This document shows positions 12,690 through 23,705 of a stretch of 64,000 bases of DNA, one piece after another. Location of the stretch: assembly GCA_026120185.1 (NCBI GenBank), contig JANUWF010001050.1, forward strand, positions 1,679,001 through 1,743,000, in the 5' to 3' direction. The position numbers and the translations under genes were made by a program. Position 1 is the stretch's first letter; every line of letters begins with the position of its first letter. This DNA is from Voacanga thouarsii. Lineage: Eukaryota > Streptophyta > Magnoliopsida > Gentianales > Apocynaceae. Under the pieces are notes generated by a model. It was not told the DNA's origin. It did no database searches and worked only from the letters and a program-made list of their open reading frames with translations.

Positions 12690-12805
12690 GCCAAAAATGT
12701 CGGTTGTTTCAATGGGTTGATCGTCCCATGTGCGACAAAGTGAAGGTTATCTTACCTGACCTACTGAGAAGGATAAGGAAAATGGAAGTGGAAAGGGCCT
12801 CATTT
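12690..12805 (+). pseudogene. GRF-type zinc-finger C-terminal half, relic
   Basis: The plus-strand reading gives CRLFQWVDRPMCDKVKVIL followed by LLRRIRKMEVE. This matches the second half of plant GRF zinc fingers (C-x-F/Y-F-x-W-x-D) and the coiled tail that follows them. No start codon or upstream finger half is nearby; a short cysteine-containing piece (VICSLCKQFG) occurs at about 12590. It lies inside the MULE near its left TIR, so it may be a captured gene fragment. Confidence 0.5.
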
Positions 12806-13779
12806 CAAATAAGACGAGTAGCTTTCTTTAGTACCATAATTCTGTCTTGATTTTTGATAATCTTGTTTTGGTTATCAAGAAACTAGAGCAAGTGCTAGTT
12901 TTGATGAATAGAACATGGAATTCTTTGATGAATAGAGCAAATGTTGGTTTTTTATTATGTATTTTAAACTTTGAAGGAAATTTGTATCTGTGTTTTCTTG
13001 ATAATGGTGTATTAGACTGTGGAAGTAGGCATCATCTATATGCATTAGATTATGTTAGTAGCAGGGTTAGCTCAACTTGTTGGAATTTCTAGTATTTTAG
13101 CTCATTGGAATTTCCAATACTATATTTTGCTAAATTTGACTATGACTTCAAGTTTAAATTAGACTCCAAAAGTCTCTCATTTTGCCTTTATTAAGTAGTC
13201 TTTCAGCAAAAACATAAATGGTATTTAATAGATTGTGGTTGATGGTAGTTGTAAAAGATTGTGTAGCTAACTTCACATTGTGTTCAATGTGAAGTTATCA
13301 TGATAATTGCTCATTCGTCTGGACACCAATGAAAACAATTTTGCTTGTAACAATCACAAAAGATTTAGAATGAAATTTTCATATGTCCATATGTTTATAG
13401 GCATCCCGCTCGTAATAATTTCCAAGTGCTTGGTAGGAAGAATATTACAAGACCAAATTGCAAACAACCACTAACCATCTATGCACTAACCACTAACCAT
13501 TTGCTTGCAACAAATTTCTATCTTTCAAGCATAAAATCACTAACCATCCATCCAAAATGCCTAACAATAAGCAAGATCTAAATGTCACTGGCTTCAGTAC
13601 AAAAAATGTGCAAAATAAGTAGGATATTTTCTCAAAATGCCTAACTGCAAACTATGGATATCTACTTCCATTACTTCCCAAAAAAAGAGTAGTATTCAAC
13701 TTATGCATCTGATCATAAAAACCATCTCTCTTTCCAACTTCCTTGTAACCATGTCTATCATGCTCATCTTAGAATGTAT
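12806..13779. other. Unassigned MULE interior
   Basis: AT-rich. A short plus-strand ORF (12847-13092) matches nothing I know. It probably corresponds to the region downstream of the MULE transposase (minus strand) and contains no recognisable domain. Confidence 0.5.
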
Positions 13780-14085
13780 ATATGAACTCGGATGTGGACA
13801 CTTAACTCTGTTATGGCCAACTTTTCCACACCCGTTACATCTTGTTGGCCTCCTTACCTTTTTGTTCTTGGAACTTTATAAAACATAAAATAGTTCAAGT
13901 TAGTAGGAGTGCAAGTTAACTAATTTGAAAGTAGAAAAATATGATCATGACAGTCATGAATTGTACCTTAGCATTTTCATTAACCTCTTCATGGGACTGA
14001 TCATCTGGGTCATCACAATTAATTGATGGAGTTTGGTGAGTTTCACCTACTGGATCTACAAAAGCTGAAGATCCATAAGCACTTT
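13780..14085 (-). pseudogene. MULE transposase C-terminal part (zinc knuckle), beyond the CACTA insertion
   Basis: Read on the minus strand from 14085, coding continues in frame from the fragment ending at 20584: QSAYGSSAFVDPVGETHQ onward to NENAK. A possible GT donor follows near 13965. After an apparent intron, RRPTRCNGCGKVGHNRVKCP (about 13860-13800) is a CCHC zinc knuckle of the kind that closes MURA-type transposases. Joining the two sides without the CACTA keeps one reading frame with a single TAG at the junction region. Confidence 0.7.
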
Positions 14086-14099
14086 GGTCACTACTAAAA

Positions 14100-14610
14100 A
14101 TTCAGGGTCATCGTGAGAAAATACAATCGTTTTTACTAATAATGACGGTTTCTCACCCATCGTATATAATGCCATCATTTTAATTTAAAAAGGCCAAAAA
14201 TCGTCGTATTTATCTAATGCAATGATGTAAATACGACGGTCAAGGAAAAGCATCGCAATTACTCACCCAAGCTGAGATTCTGTGAACCGTCGTATTTGGT
14301 GAAAAAACTATCGCAATTATTCCATAAATACGATGGTTTTAAACCGTCGCAAATACTTGTTAATTACAACGGCCTTAACTGTCGCAATTTCTGAGTACTT
14401 GCAACGGTATCCAACCATCATAATTACAACCGTGGCAATAAATCTTGTGATAGTAGTAACTATGACGGTCGTAACCGTCGCAAATATTCAGCAATTGCGA
14501 CGATTGCCAGCCGTCGTAATTACTACCATCGCAATTAATTAGTATTTGCGACTGTTAACTACGACCGCCATAACCATCGCAAATACTCAGCAATTGCGAC
14601 CATATCCCTC
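14100..14610. repeat. Left subterminal repeat array of the nested CACTA
   Basis: Many short copies of CCGTCGTA/TACGACGG variants (ACCGTCGCAA, AACGGCC, ACGGTCGTAACCGTC) occur in both orientations. In CACTA elements such arrays bind the TNPA-type protein. The matching array is at the right end of the same element. Confidence 0.8.
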
Positions 14611-14887
14611 CCTTTTTTATAATTTGTTTATTTGAACATCTACCACTTGCAAATTAAACCTAACCAAGACAAAAGTTCAACACAATTATAGCCAAAATCG
14701 AAAAAAAAAACTCATCAACAAAGCCAACATCAATCAAACTATAAATAAACCGAAATGAAACTAAAATATGTACAAGTAAAAGTAATAGTACATATAGGAG
14801 AAGTAGAAAATAAAAAATATCAATCCCAAATACAACTCATACACAACAATAGCAAAAAAAAAAAAAAAAAAAAATGACTCAATCATG

Positions 14888-15127
14888 CTAATCACCAACA
14901 ACATCATCATCCGGAGCTTCAGGTTGTCCATGGGGACAAGATGTAGAACTAACACCAGAAGAGGCTGTTGAGGCACTAGATGGAGGTCTAGGAGCTGTGA
15001 CAAATGTATCTATGTCAGCTATGTGGGATAGAGCTAATTCCAAACGTGCCTCCATCTCGACTTGCATAGCCTCTACACGTGCCTCCATCTCGGCTTGCAT
15101 AGCCTGGATACGTGTCGAAACCTGCAC
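14888..15127 (-). pseudogene. CACTA transposase C-terminal coiled segment
   Basis: The reading has a repeated helical stretch (IQAMQAEMEARVEAMQ and a near-repeat) followed by a Pro/Ser-rich tail and an acidic end. This resembles the C-terminus of Transposase_24-type CACTA proteins, which often end in such coils. Only this 79-residue end is recognisable; the upstream part is lost, so the element could not make its own transposase. Confidence 0.5.
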
Positions 15128-16309
15128 TCTGATAGCCTCCTCAACCTCAATAGACTAGCTGGATGAATGTCTAACTACGGTTGGTATTGGTCCCTTTCCT
15201 TGACATCTAGAACGACCTATCATATTTTAACAATTCAGCAAAGTAACGCATTTAAAATGCCTCACTGTCATATCAGCAGTCAAACCATCAACTTGTCAAT
15301 CATGCCACCTTCTTATCATAAGAAACATATCATACCTTCATGTTGCAAAAAACCATCAACCACGCCACCCGAGGGGTAACTTTCCATCCCCCCCCCCCCC
15401 CGACCAGCTCTAGATGAAGAACTTAGAAATAACAATTTAAATAGTTACCAAATACTGATGTTTAAAAATTAATCAATAGTATAATTATAAAAATATAATT
15501 TAAAGGTAATCATCCATTACCTATGGGAAGTGATCACCTATCACTCATAGGGATCAAGTAATTAAATATAAAAATGATTTTCTTACCTTACTAATACTCA
15601 TATGGATAGTCAAACAAACAAATGTATCTTTAACATGTGACACATATCAAATGCTACTTAATTATTAAAGGCACATGTCAAACTAAGAATAAAAATAAGA
15701 AGAAACAAAGAATAAAGGCATATCATCTTTTCTTCTTCCTCCTTGTCTCTTCTAGGTATCATCTTTTCCCCTTCCTTCTTATCTCTTTCTCTCCTCAGTC
15801 CTCCCTCCTCTCTTCCCTCCCTCCACCTGTCATTTACCTCTTCCTCTTCCTCCTTGTCTCTTTCTCTTCTCAATTCTCCCTCTCCTCTTAACTTATGCGA
15901 TGGTGCACGAACTCCAATGCACTAAATTTCTATAATTGCATTCATATTAAACTATCTCTAATCATGGCGTCTCTTCCTCCCCACACAAATGTATATTTCT
16001 CAGTTATCAGTCATTAGTGGGCTTCAAAAAACCACAAAGGGATCGGAATTTCTTCTTCGGTTCTCTTTCTTAGAGATAGAGAGTCATAATTCGTTTGAGA
16101 TGTGGTTAAATTTTGAATTAATTTCCAAATAAGAAAATTTTGATGTGTTCCCCCCCCCCGCCAACCATTTCCTCTTGATTTCAGATGAGATACTTTTGAG
16201 GGTTTTTTTTTTTTTTTAACTTTTCACTTGTCTTCTTCATCTGGAAATGTATTTGATAATGAAACTAAACTTTTTTTGGTTTGTTGTGTTGTGAATCAGT
16301 GGAAATTCC

Positions 16310-17200
16310 AGACATGCTGCTTTGGATTTCTAATTTGATCTGTCTATTCAAGAAACTACTTTTGATGATGTTCCTTTGATGGAGGATATACTTATGCATG
16401 ATTTTTTCTACTCCCTAATGGATTTTGAACAAAACCAGAATATGGTTCAAAGTTATCATACATTAGAGCTCGTGATTCTATAAAATTACAAAGATTTTCG
16501 TTGAATGGCATTACCTTTATTGAGATTATTTTTCTTTTTCCAAGATAAATATGAAGTGGTCTTAGTAACGAATTCAGAGTAAGGAATCATGAAATGCATC
16601 TTGAAGGTATCACTTCAGACGAAGTACCTGTGGAGAAGAAGATAATTAAGAGGCAGAGAAATGAGAAGAATAGTAGCTCTAAGACATTATCAAGAGCAAC
16701 CATTTCGAAATACTTTTACATAGCGTTCACTTGGATGGCCAAAGAATTGAATGTTGGCCTAGCCCTTCTCAAGAAAAGATGTAGGGAGTTGGAAATTCGT
16801 TGATGGGCTCACAGGAAGTTGATGAGCTTGGAGACCCTTATCAAGAATGGTCAGGTTCTCTCTCATACACACTTGTGAATAAATAAAAAATGAGGAAAAA
16901 CTTACATTACAGTCCTATAAGTATAAAAGATTCATAAGTAAATAAGTTAATTATATGCCCTTAAATATAACAAAGAACTAATAATTTGAGAGTATGCATT
17001 TGGGTTTGTAGGAGATGCAAAATGAAGAAGAATGAGGACATATGGCTAAGAAGAACTTGAGAAAAGCCATTGAGATACTAGAATGTGAGAAGAAGTTGAT
17101 AGAAGAAATCTCTGATACGCAGTTGGAGGACAAAACAAAGAGATTGAGACAAGCATACTTTAAGGCCAACTATTAGAAGAGAAAACTAAATTATGTTTAA
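16310..17200 (+). pseudogene. RWP-RK domain (RKD-type) transcription factor pseudogene
   Basis: RKD proteins are plant nuclear transcription factors acting in egg-cell and gametophyte programmes. Exon 16594-16854 encodes the RWP-RK domain: KYFYIAFTWMAKELNVGLAL then LLKKRCRELEIR, a TGA where the family has Arg, then WAHRKLMSLETLIKNGQ. A donor CAG/GT follows at 16855; an acceptor is at 17010-17011. The next exon (17012-17200) encodes [15 protein letters not shown] and [13 protein letters not shown], the conserved RKD C-terminal coil, with TGA and TAG inside. Upstream (16313-16487) an acidic segment with DDVPLMEDILMHDFFYSLMD resembles the RKD N-terminus and has one stop. Several in-frame stops at conserved sites make it a pseudogene. 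It lies inside the CACTA on the strand opposite the transposase. Confidence 0.87.
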
Positions 17201-17873
17201 GACTCAAATGAAGGTGTTTTAGGCATCCCTTTAACCCAAGTATTCCAGAACCATTCAAATAGAGCACAAAGACAAGCTTGGCAAAACAGCATTTTTGAAG
17301 ACCATTGTACAACCATTTTTCATTCCTTTTGTTCATATGGTTTGGTTTGCATTCAAATCCTCCAAAAATTAGTTCAATACCTTCCCTAAAATCATAACAA
17401 AATCTTAGACTCAACCATTATGTTCAGAAGCCACAGTAAATAGTACCAGATTTTGAAAATTTTTTGACAAAGTCTCCCATATCATCGGTTTTCCTTATGT
17501 ATATAAAATAAAAAATAGTTTTCTTAACACAAAAGACTTCCTTTCATATTATATAACATGTCTCCATCATAAATGTAACATTCCTAGACTACTTAATCAC
17601 ACGAAAACACCACATAAATAATCCAATTCAACCCACAAAAAACTCATAAAAACAATCCAATTATTCACGAAATGTATACCTTAAAAAATTCCAAGATATC
17701 ATGAAATGTATTTCTCTGATTATTCAGATCCGCACGAATACCACTAAGATCTACATTAATACCTCTGATTATTCCAAGATAGCTGCAACAGTGTAGCAAC
17801 AGCAATTGGCCCCATGACTAGGGAATTAGCTCCAAGCTATCACGAAAGAGGGAGAGAGATTTTACAAAAATAT

Positions 17874-19165
17874 AGTCTAGTTGCATATGGAAAACCTGGA
17901 ATGGATTAATCACTAGACAATAGTATTCTAAATCAATATCGTATTTTTTTAATGCTATGGAGATGGTTATGGAGAATCTATTTTGTGTGCTTTCCTGTTT
18001 CTATTGGCATCTAAATTCTAGTTTTTTTTTTTTTTTTTAATGCTATGAAGATGGATATGATTTCCGTGTGAGATTTTGGATCCTCAATTGCTTAAAGTTA
18101 CTTTCTAATTTCCCTTGAATATATTGAACCTGTAATTTGCCTTTTCAATTCTTTTACCCTAAATAGAGTGAATTCGTGCATTTGGGTTTCTAGCAAGCTG
18201 TATCTTTCCATTTTTGAATCATAGTCCTGCTATTAATAGAATTAAAACCGAAAGAATTGTCAACGAGAAACAATCACCAGAAAAGCAAAAAGAGCAAGGT
18301 CTGGGAAAGCAAGGAGAAACAATCACCAAATCAATAGAATACTACACAATAGTCATTAAGTTTGTTCCATTGCCGAAAGAAACAATCAAGAAAACAACTA
18401 AATAACAACCGAATTTCAGATCCAGATTTTCGGTGATAGCGAGTGAAAAACATGAAATTGCATATCCAAAACGCAAATTACCTCATTTGCCGAATGCCGA
18501 TGCAGCTTTCAACCTACGAATCGAAGTGTTTCCTCCGCAATTTTTGACCCACTCAACTCTGCAATTCTGCCGAATAATGCCAAATGTCAAATGCCGATGC
18601 CGATTGCCGATGCCGATGCCGAATGCCTCTTGCTTTCAGAACGCAGACCGCAAAGCGCATGGGTTTTTCAGACCCAAATCAACCGCGGCAAGAGACAATT
18701 TCAATCCTCAAGAACTCTGCCAAATCGCAGCAATCTTCTCCACCACAGTTAGAAGCCACAAACTACAAAACCCGTGCCTACTGCAAAACCCATTCCCCTG
18801 TTGATTGTATTTCAATTAAAAAAAAAATTGTAGCTGTATCATGGGTGATCACATACGCATACTTTCGAAAAAAAAAAAAAAATCATAGTAATGGTAGAAA
18901 TTTTCTATATTATTAAATAAGGTTAGAGTCCTATCCCTTTTTCTTTTTTCTATATTACTAAATTAATAGGAATTTATTAAACCATCAACCACAGTACTGG
19001 TAGAATTTTTCTAAAAAAAAATAGTCTAACTTTTCAACTTATATATTTTGATGCTAAAGTAATGCGATATTTCTTTTTCTGTTTTTAATTTTTTTTTCTT
19101 AGTCTAGTTGCATATGGAAAATCTAGAATGGATTAATCAGTGTACAATAGTATTCTAAAATTATT
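17874..19165. repeat. Pair of about 65-bp direct repeats flanking 1.2 kb
   Basis: Copies at 17874-17940 and 19101-19165 share AGTCTAGTTGCATATGGAAA, then AATGGATTAATCA and ACAATAGTATTCTAAA. A second local duplication (TTTTTTAATGCTATG) occurs at about 17945 and 18030. The bracketed interval contains the GC-rich islet. Origin unclear. Confidence 0.7.
18433..18800. other. GC- and CpG-richer islet with GCCGAT hexamer repeats
   Basis: Clearly richer in G+C and CpG than its surroundings, with repeated TGCCGATGCCGA words at 18593-18625. Both strands have ORFs of up to 123 codons, but their composition follows the hexamer repeat and I recognise no domain. It may be a promoter/5' exon fragment of a captured gene or simple-sequence expansion. 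Confidence 0.4.
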
Positions 19166-19679
19166 GGACATCATTTGGCCAAAAATGTATCATCAATAAG
19201 TTTCATATTTTAAATTCCATTAGTGTTTTTTGTCACGTGACTTAACAATTCAACCTTCATTAATACTACTAGATTTATGAATTTCTATACACAAACAAAG
19301 AGAAATGAATCCTGTAAGCATGGTTAAGCAAATTGTAAACTATCTAAATTACGTAAACCCATATCCATTCTAAGAAAAGGGTCAAAAGTGTAAAAACAAA
19401 AATGAGTCTTTTAAAGAATAGCTAAAATTGGTTAGAAAATCAGCCGCTTGATTTTTCTACCTAAATATATTAATAAAATAGATGAAATGAAACCTATCTA
19501 TGAGAAACAAAAGTTGTCTGAGCCAAGATTGAAGATATCAGGGTATTCGTTCTTTGCATCGTAGAAAGTCGACTAGAGAAATTGAACTTGACTAATGACT
19601 AGAGAAATGAATCTAATATGATGGCTAATGATTAGCTATTGTAATAGGTTACGATCTTAATTTTTTTTAAAAAAATAAT

Positions 19680-20300
19680 TTTTATTTGTTTTTTATTTAT
19701 ACACACATATATATAATATACATATATATATATTATTAATGTGACAAATAAAATTATATAAAATTTACTTTTGCACTTTTGCAATAAAATTTACAGATAG
19801 AATGTATGTATATATACTTAAGAGATAGTATACTCCACCGAGGTATGTAGATATATATGTACACACATATATATGTTTGTAATTAAAAAATTATTTATGT
19901 TATATAACATAATAATCTAATAGTCACTAACTAATAAAAATATATTATATTGTAATAACTAATAATTAAAATAAAATTCAAACTTTTTAATACAAATATA
20001 TGAAAACTTAAGATGTAAACAAAAACTTATTTGAAAAATCAATGATCTAACTATTACATGTATTTATAAAGTTAAAACAAGTTTAGTGACCAAATTTGAA
20101 GGTCATTCATTTTATTTTATCACATTTATGCAGTAATATCTATAAAATATAAATATATCTTAGTATTTACAAATATAAATATGTCAAATTAACGATTTAA
20201 TCGTTAAGTTTATTGTAATAATTACCAAAAGTATTGTAACTAACTTTGAAAATAATAAGATAAAATTTAAAATAATTTTTAGGAATTTTGTTATAATTAG
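19680..20300. repeat. TA/CA microsatellites and diverged copies of a ~150-bp tandem unit
   Basis: After TA/CA-rich sequence (19690-19900) come words shared with the array at 54.6-55.6 kb: GACCAAATTTGAAGGTCATT, ATCTATAAAATAT, ATTTACAAATATAAATATG and TCAAATTAACGATTTAA. The order is the same as at 54-56 kb: microsatellite, 150-bp units, CCGTCGTATT array, CACTA end. Confidence 0.6.
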
Positions 20301-20583
20301 ACTAAAAACGACGGTTTTAATAACCGTCGTATTAGGCCATCTATTGCGACAGTTCATGTAAACGGTCATATTTGTCCAAATATATTATGACGATTTTTGT
20401 AAACCGTCGTATTTGTCCTAATTTATTATAACGGTTACTCTAAACCATCATGTTTTGTGAAAAAATACGATGATTTTAATTTAACCGTCATATATGCCCT
20501 CACTAATACGACATTAGCCTATTACGATGGTTTTCCGACCGTCGTATTTGTATCCATCGTATTTGTCCCGTTTTTTTGTGGAG

Positions 20584-23500
20584 GGTCTGACTAGGCTTCT
20601 GCATGAACAGGACTTAGGTCACATGGAAGCTGAACTTGGCATTTTCTTTTGTTATGAGGTCTACTTGACATGAATTAGTTGTTAATGAACACTTTCCCAA
20701 GTTGCCCACATCTACTACACTTGTTTAAATTATAGCCATGTGTGCTTTGAATTTCATGTGGCATACTTTAGCCACTTTCACCATGAAGATTGCTTCGTTC
20801 GGGCCCATGATCTATATCCATTTGCTCAACAGTGGCTTGTGTTTGAACTGGTTACTTTCTTAGATTATGTCTAGGTTTTTCACATTTTATGCATTTGTTA
20901 ATACTAAACCCAGCCCTACTCATCCTCTAAGATCTATCCTCAAGTTTTTTGCTACTGTTTTCCTTAATTTCTAGCCTCCTCTTTGTCTTGGGCCTTCAGG
21001 TAACCTAATATTTTCTGGTGGCACAAGTGGCTTTCTGTTTGAAGCAAGCCAGTTATTAGGCCAATTTGTGGGACAAACAATTAGTCCTCCCATTTTCTAC
21101 AAAAGTAAGTTCTCATTCCTATACCCACTGCAAACTGTTCATCATTTGACTGGCTTACGTGGAACTTAGTGTCACCAACATAAGATGTAGACCAATTTGC
21201 TGAAGCTTAAACCTCTTTCACTATTTCTAGTATATTGACAATTGCTAGGTAAATTTTTCCTTGCTCATGTCTTGAAATCCACTTCCTATACTTTTTGTTG
21301 TTTCAGCATGATGTGCACCATTATTCTTTCTAGCAACAACAAAATTGGCTTTGACCTTCCACGTAGAAGATGCCTATTGAAGGATTCACAATAGTTGTTC
21401 AACAAAATATCACATTTGTTGGTTTCTCTAAAGTGAGATCTACTCCAAAAGTTTGGACAGCTATGTGCTTTCAACCAATTATAAGTAGCCTCATCAAATT
21501 CTTTTAGTACATATATTTCTGCCTCAAATTTGTTGAGGTATGTTTATTTAGCATACTTCCATAGCTGATCCTTCAATTTATATCCTGGATGTGATTTCCA
21601 AAAATTATTATGCTGGTGGTGGACACAGTGTTGATGTTCAATTCCAAGTAGTAGCTATTGAACAGCGAATTAATCCCTATAGAAATAAACAAAACAAGTA
21701 ATTAATTTTTCTCTATGTCCAAAAAAAGGAATTAAAATCAGTTTTAGACACTTTTTCCATACCTTCTATTTGCCAGACATGAAACACCACTCTTTGAGCT
21801 TGTATATTTCAAGATCCTCTATTAGGCCTTCAATAAACCACTTCTATGTTGATTTCTTTTCAGATTCAGTTACTGCGTGCACCACTAGGAAAATGCCATT
21901 ATTGGCATCAATACATACTGTTGTTAACAATATCCCTTTATGGAGTCCCTTTAAAAAAGTCATGTCCAGGCAAGAACTTTTCCACCGCCAACTTTGAATC
22001 CTTTTCTTAGTACATCAAGGCATACCTATATCCTTCAGAATATATCATCTCTACTGTCTTCATTCTCCACCATATAAGTGTAAACTATTGTTCTAGGATT
22101 GCTTCTTCTCAACTCTTCACAATAACTTATATTAGTCGTTATATTTTCCTTCAATCAATAGTTTTGCCTCTTATCTTGTTCTATACACCTTCCATTTTAA
22201 AATGTCCAGAAGCAAATTTTTGTGTACTTTGTCTTGGAACTCATCCACCTTGACCCTATTCACAGATCTGAACTCATCAATATATTTAGCTGTAAGGTAC
22301 TTTGCATTTGCTAGATGGTGATTCAAGCTCCTTGAACAATCATGATTATCTGTAAAGTTCTTATTTGAAAGGGAAGAGTATCCCCCACCTTATGCCCACA
22401 GACTGTCCACTCACAGTTACGTTCTTTACAACATGCCCTCACCCTTTATTTATCATTCTTCTTGAAAAAAAACTTCTCTACTATGCCTGATTCCATGGTT
22501 TATTATTGCAGTTTAAGGTCTTCTTTTATGTTAAATAGCATGCCCACTTTAAAGACAGGATTTTGTCCATCCCTCTCATTGTTAAATCTCACTGTCTTAG
22601 CCCTCTTGCTACCTAGCTGCTCATTATCATTGGTGGAATCTCCATCAAAATACACATTATCTATATCCTGCACACTGCGTTCCTCTAGGCCAAGTTCAGC
22701 ATTCTTGTTTGCATATTCCTCTTAATTTTTATAAAAAGCCTTCTTGTACATCCATATTCTTCGTGGACCTTTGATACCATGCTTTCTGTTTGTTCTTTGC
22801 CAAATTCTACAATTGTTTGTGCACGTTCAACAGTCTAAGTTATAGTTACACCATCAATCTTTTTAACATTTATTCCATACTTACCACATCATCAGAATTT
22901 TGCACCACTTTGGTATTCTTATTCAGTCTGCTAATTTCCTTATCAGTATCATCATAAGCATCCTCATGTCTTTGATCAATGAACAATTCAAACAAGTCGT
23001 CATTATTATTACTCAAAGGATATTTTGAGTCATCAAAGTATTTACCATTGGAATAAGTGGCATTCATCACATCATCTGTTTCTGACTCATCACTCTAACT
23101 ATTTTCTTGGTAATTGTTGGACTTTAAAGGTTTAATACTACCTTTAGCATCACTCTTACTTTTATCACTTGCATGTATATTTAGCCAGTCATTCTGTTCC
23201 TCTCTCCTATTTTCAGTTTTGATCACTTCAACTTTTGTCTATCTTTTCAACTCACCATGTTGCTCCTCATCATTACACACAATAAAGACTACAAAACCAA
23301 TAATCTCATCTAGTAGCTCAATTTCAATCTTAGTGGCATCATCTCTTGCTTGAAGGAGATTTTCCATTTGTTTAAAAATTGCTGCTTCTATATCCATAGA
23401 AGTTCCCCTAATTCCAAAGTCTGCATAAGTTGATGAAGCAGGAAGTTCAAGCTCTTCTATTTCCTTAGTAGGTAAGTCTACTCCCCTAGTAGGTAAGTCA

Positions 23501-23631
23501 TCACTGATTAAGATATCTCCTTCAGCTAGTAAACCATTACTGATCAAGATATCTACTTTAGCTGAAGAATTTAACCTATGTCTAAGAGCATTCAAATTGT
23601 CCACTAGAAACCAATCCTCCTTCATCTGCAT
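20584..23631 (-). pseudogene. MULE (MURA-type) transposase, main part, broken
   Basis: This would encode the DDE-type Mutator transposase. From the N-terminus: an acidic leader (23631-22870), then the MURA N-terminal region (FKVGMLFNIKEDLKL near 22540, then RVRACCKERNCEWTV near 22440). The catalytic core lies near 21960-21800 (LLTTVCIDANNGIFLVVHAV, then KWFIEGLIEDL). After it come EHQHCVHHQHNNFWKSHPG near 21620 and CDILLNNYCESFNRHLLRGR near 21390. A decayed SWIM-like finger lies near 21100 and KCSRCGQLGK near 20720. Stops and frameshifts are frequent. The frame continues across the nested CACTA to 14085. Exact start and introns were not resolved. Confidence 0.85.
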
Positions 23632-23705
23632 TGCAATAAACCATAAACCTCCTAAAAAATGTAAATGTTATATATGTGGGGAAATAGGTCATTTTGCATA
23701 CGAAT
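23624..23705 (+). pseudogene. Isolated CCHC zinc-knuckle coding fragment
   Basis: The plus strand reads KPPKKCKCYICGEIGHFAYE, then CKNKK and a stop: a perfect C-x2-C-x4-H-x4-C knuckle with a basic leader. Such knuckles occur in retrotransposon Gag and in capsid-region proteins of plant pararetroviruses. It is antisense to the start of the MULE transposase and too short to assign. No neighbouring domains of either family are visible. Confidence 0.45.

Larger units (their letters stand above)
14089..20583 (-). mobile_element. CACTA transposon nested in the MULE, carrying an RKD gene fragment
   Basis: The left end is CACTACTAAAAATTC. The right end, reverse-complemented, is CTCCACAAAAAAACG, a decayed CACTA terminus. 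Both sides are flanked by GGT (14086-14088 and 20584-20586), the expected 3-bp target duplication. Arrays of the word ACCGTCGTATT and its complement ACGACGGTTTT occupy both ends (about 14130-14600 and 20305-20575). The interior holds a transposase C-terminus (14888-15127, minus), an RKD pseudogene (plus), a GC-rich islet and diverged tandem units. The element is 6,495 bp. Confidence 0.82.
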
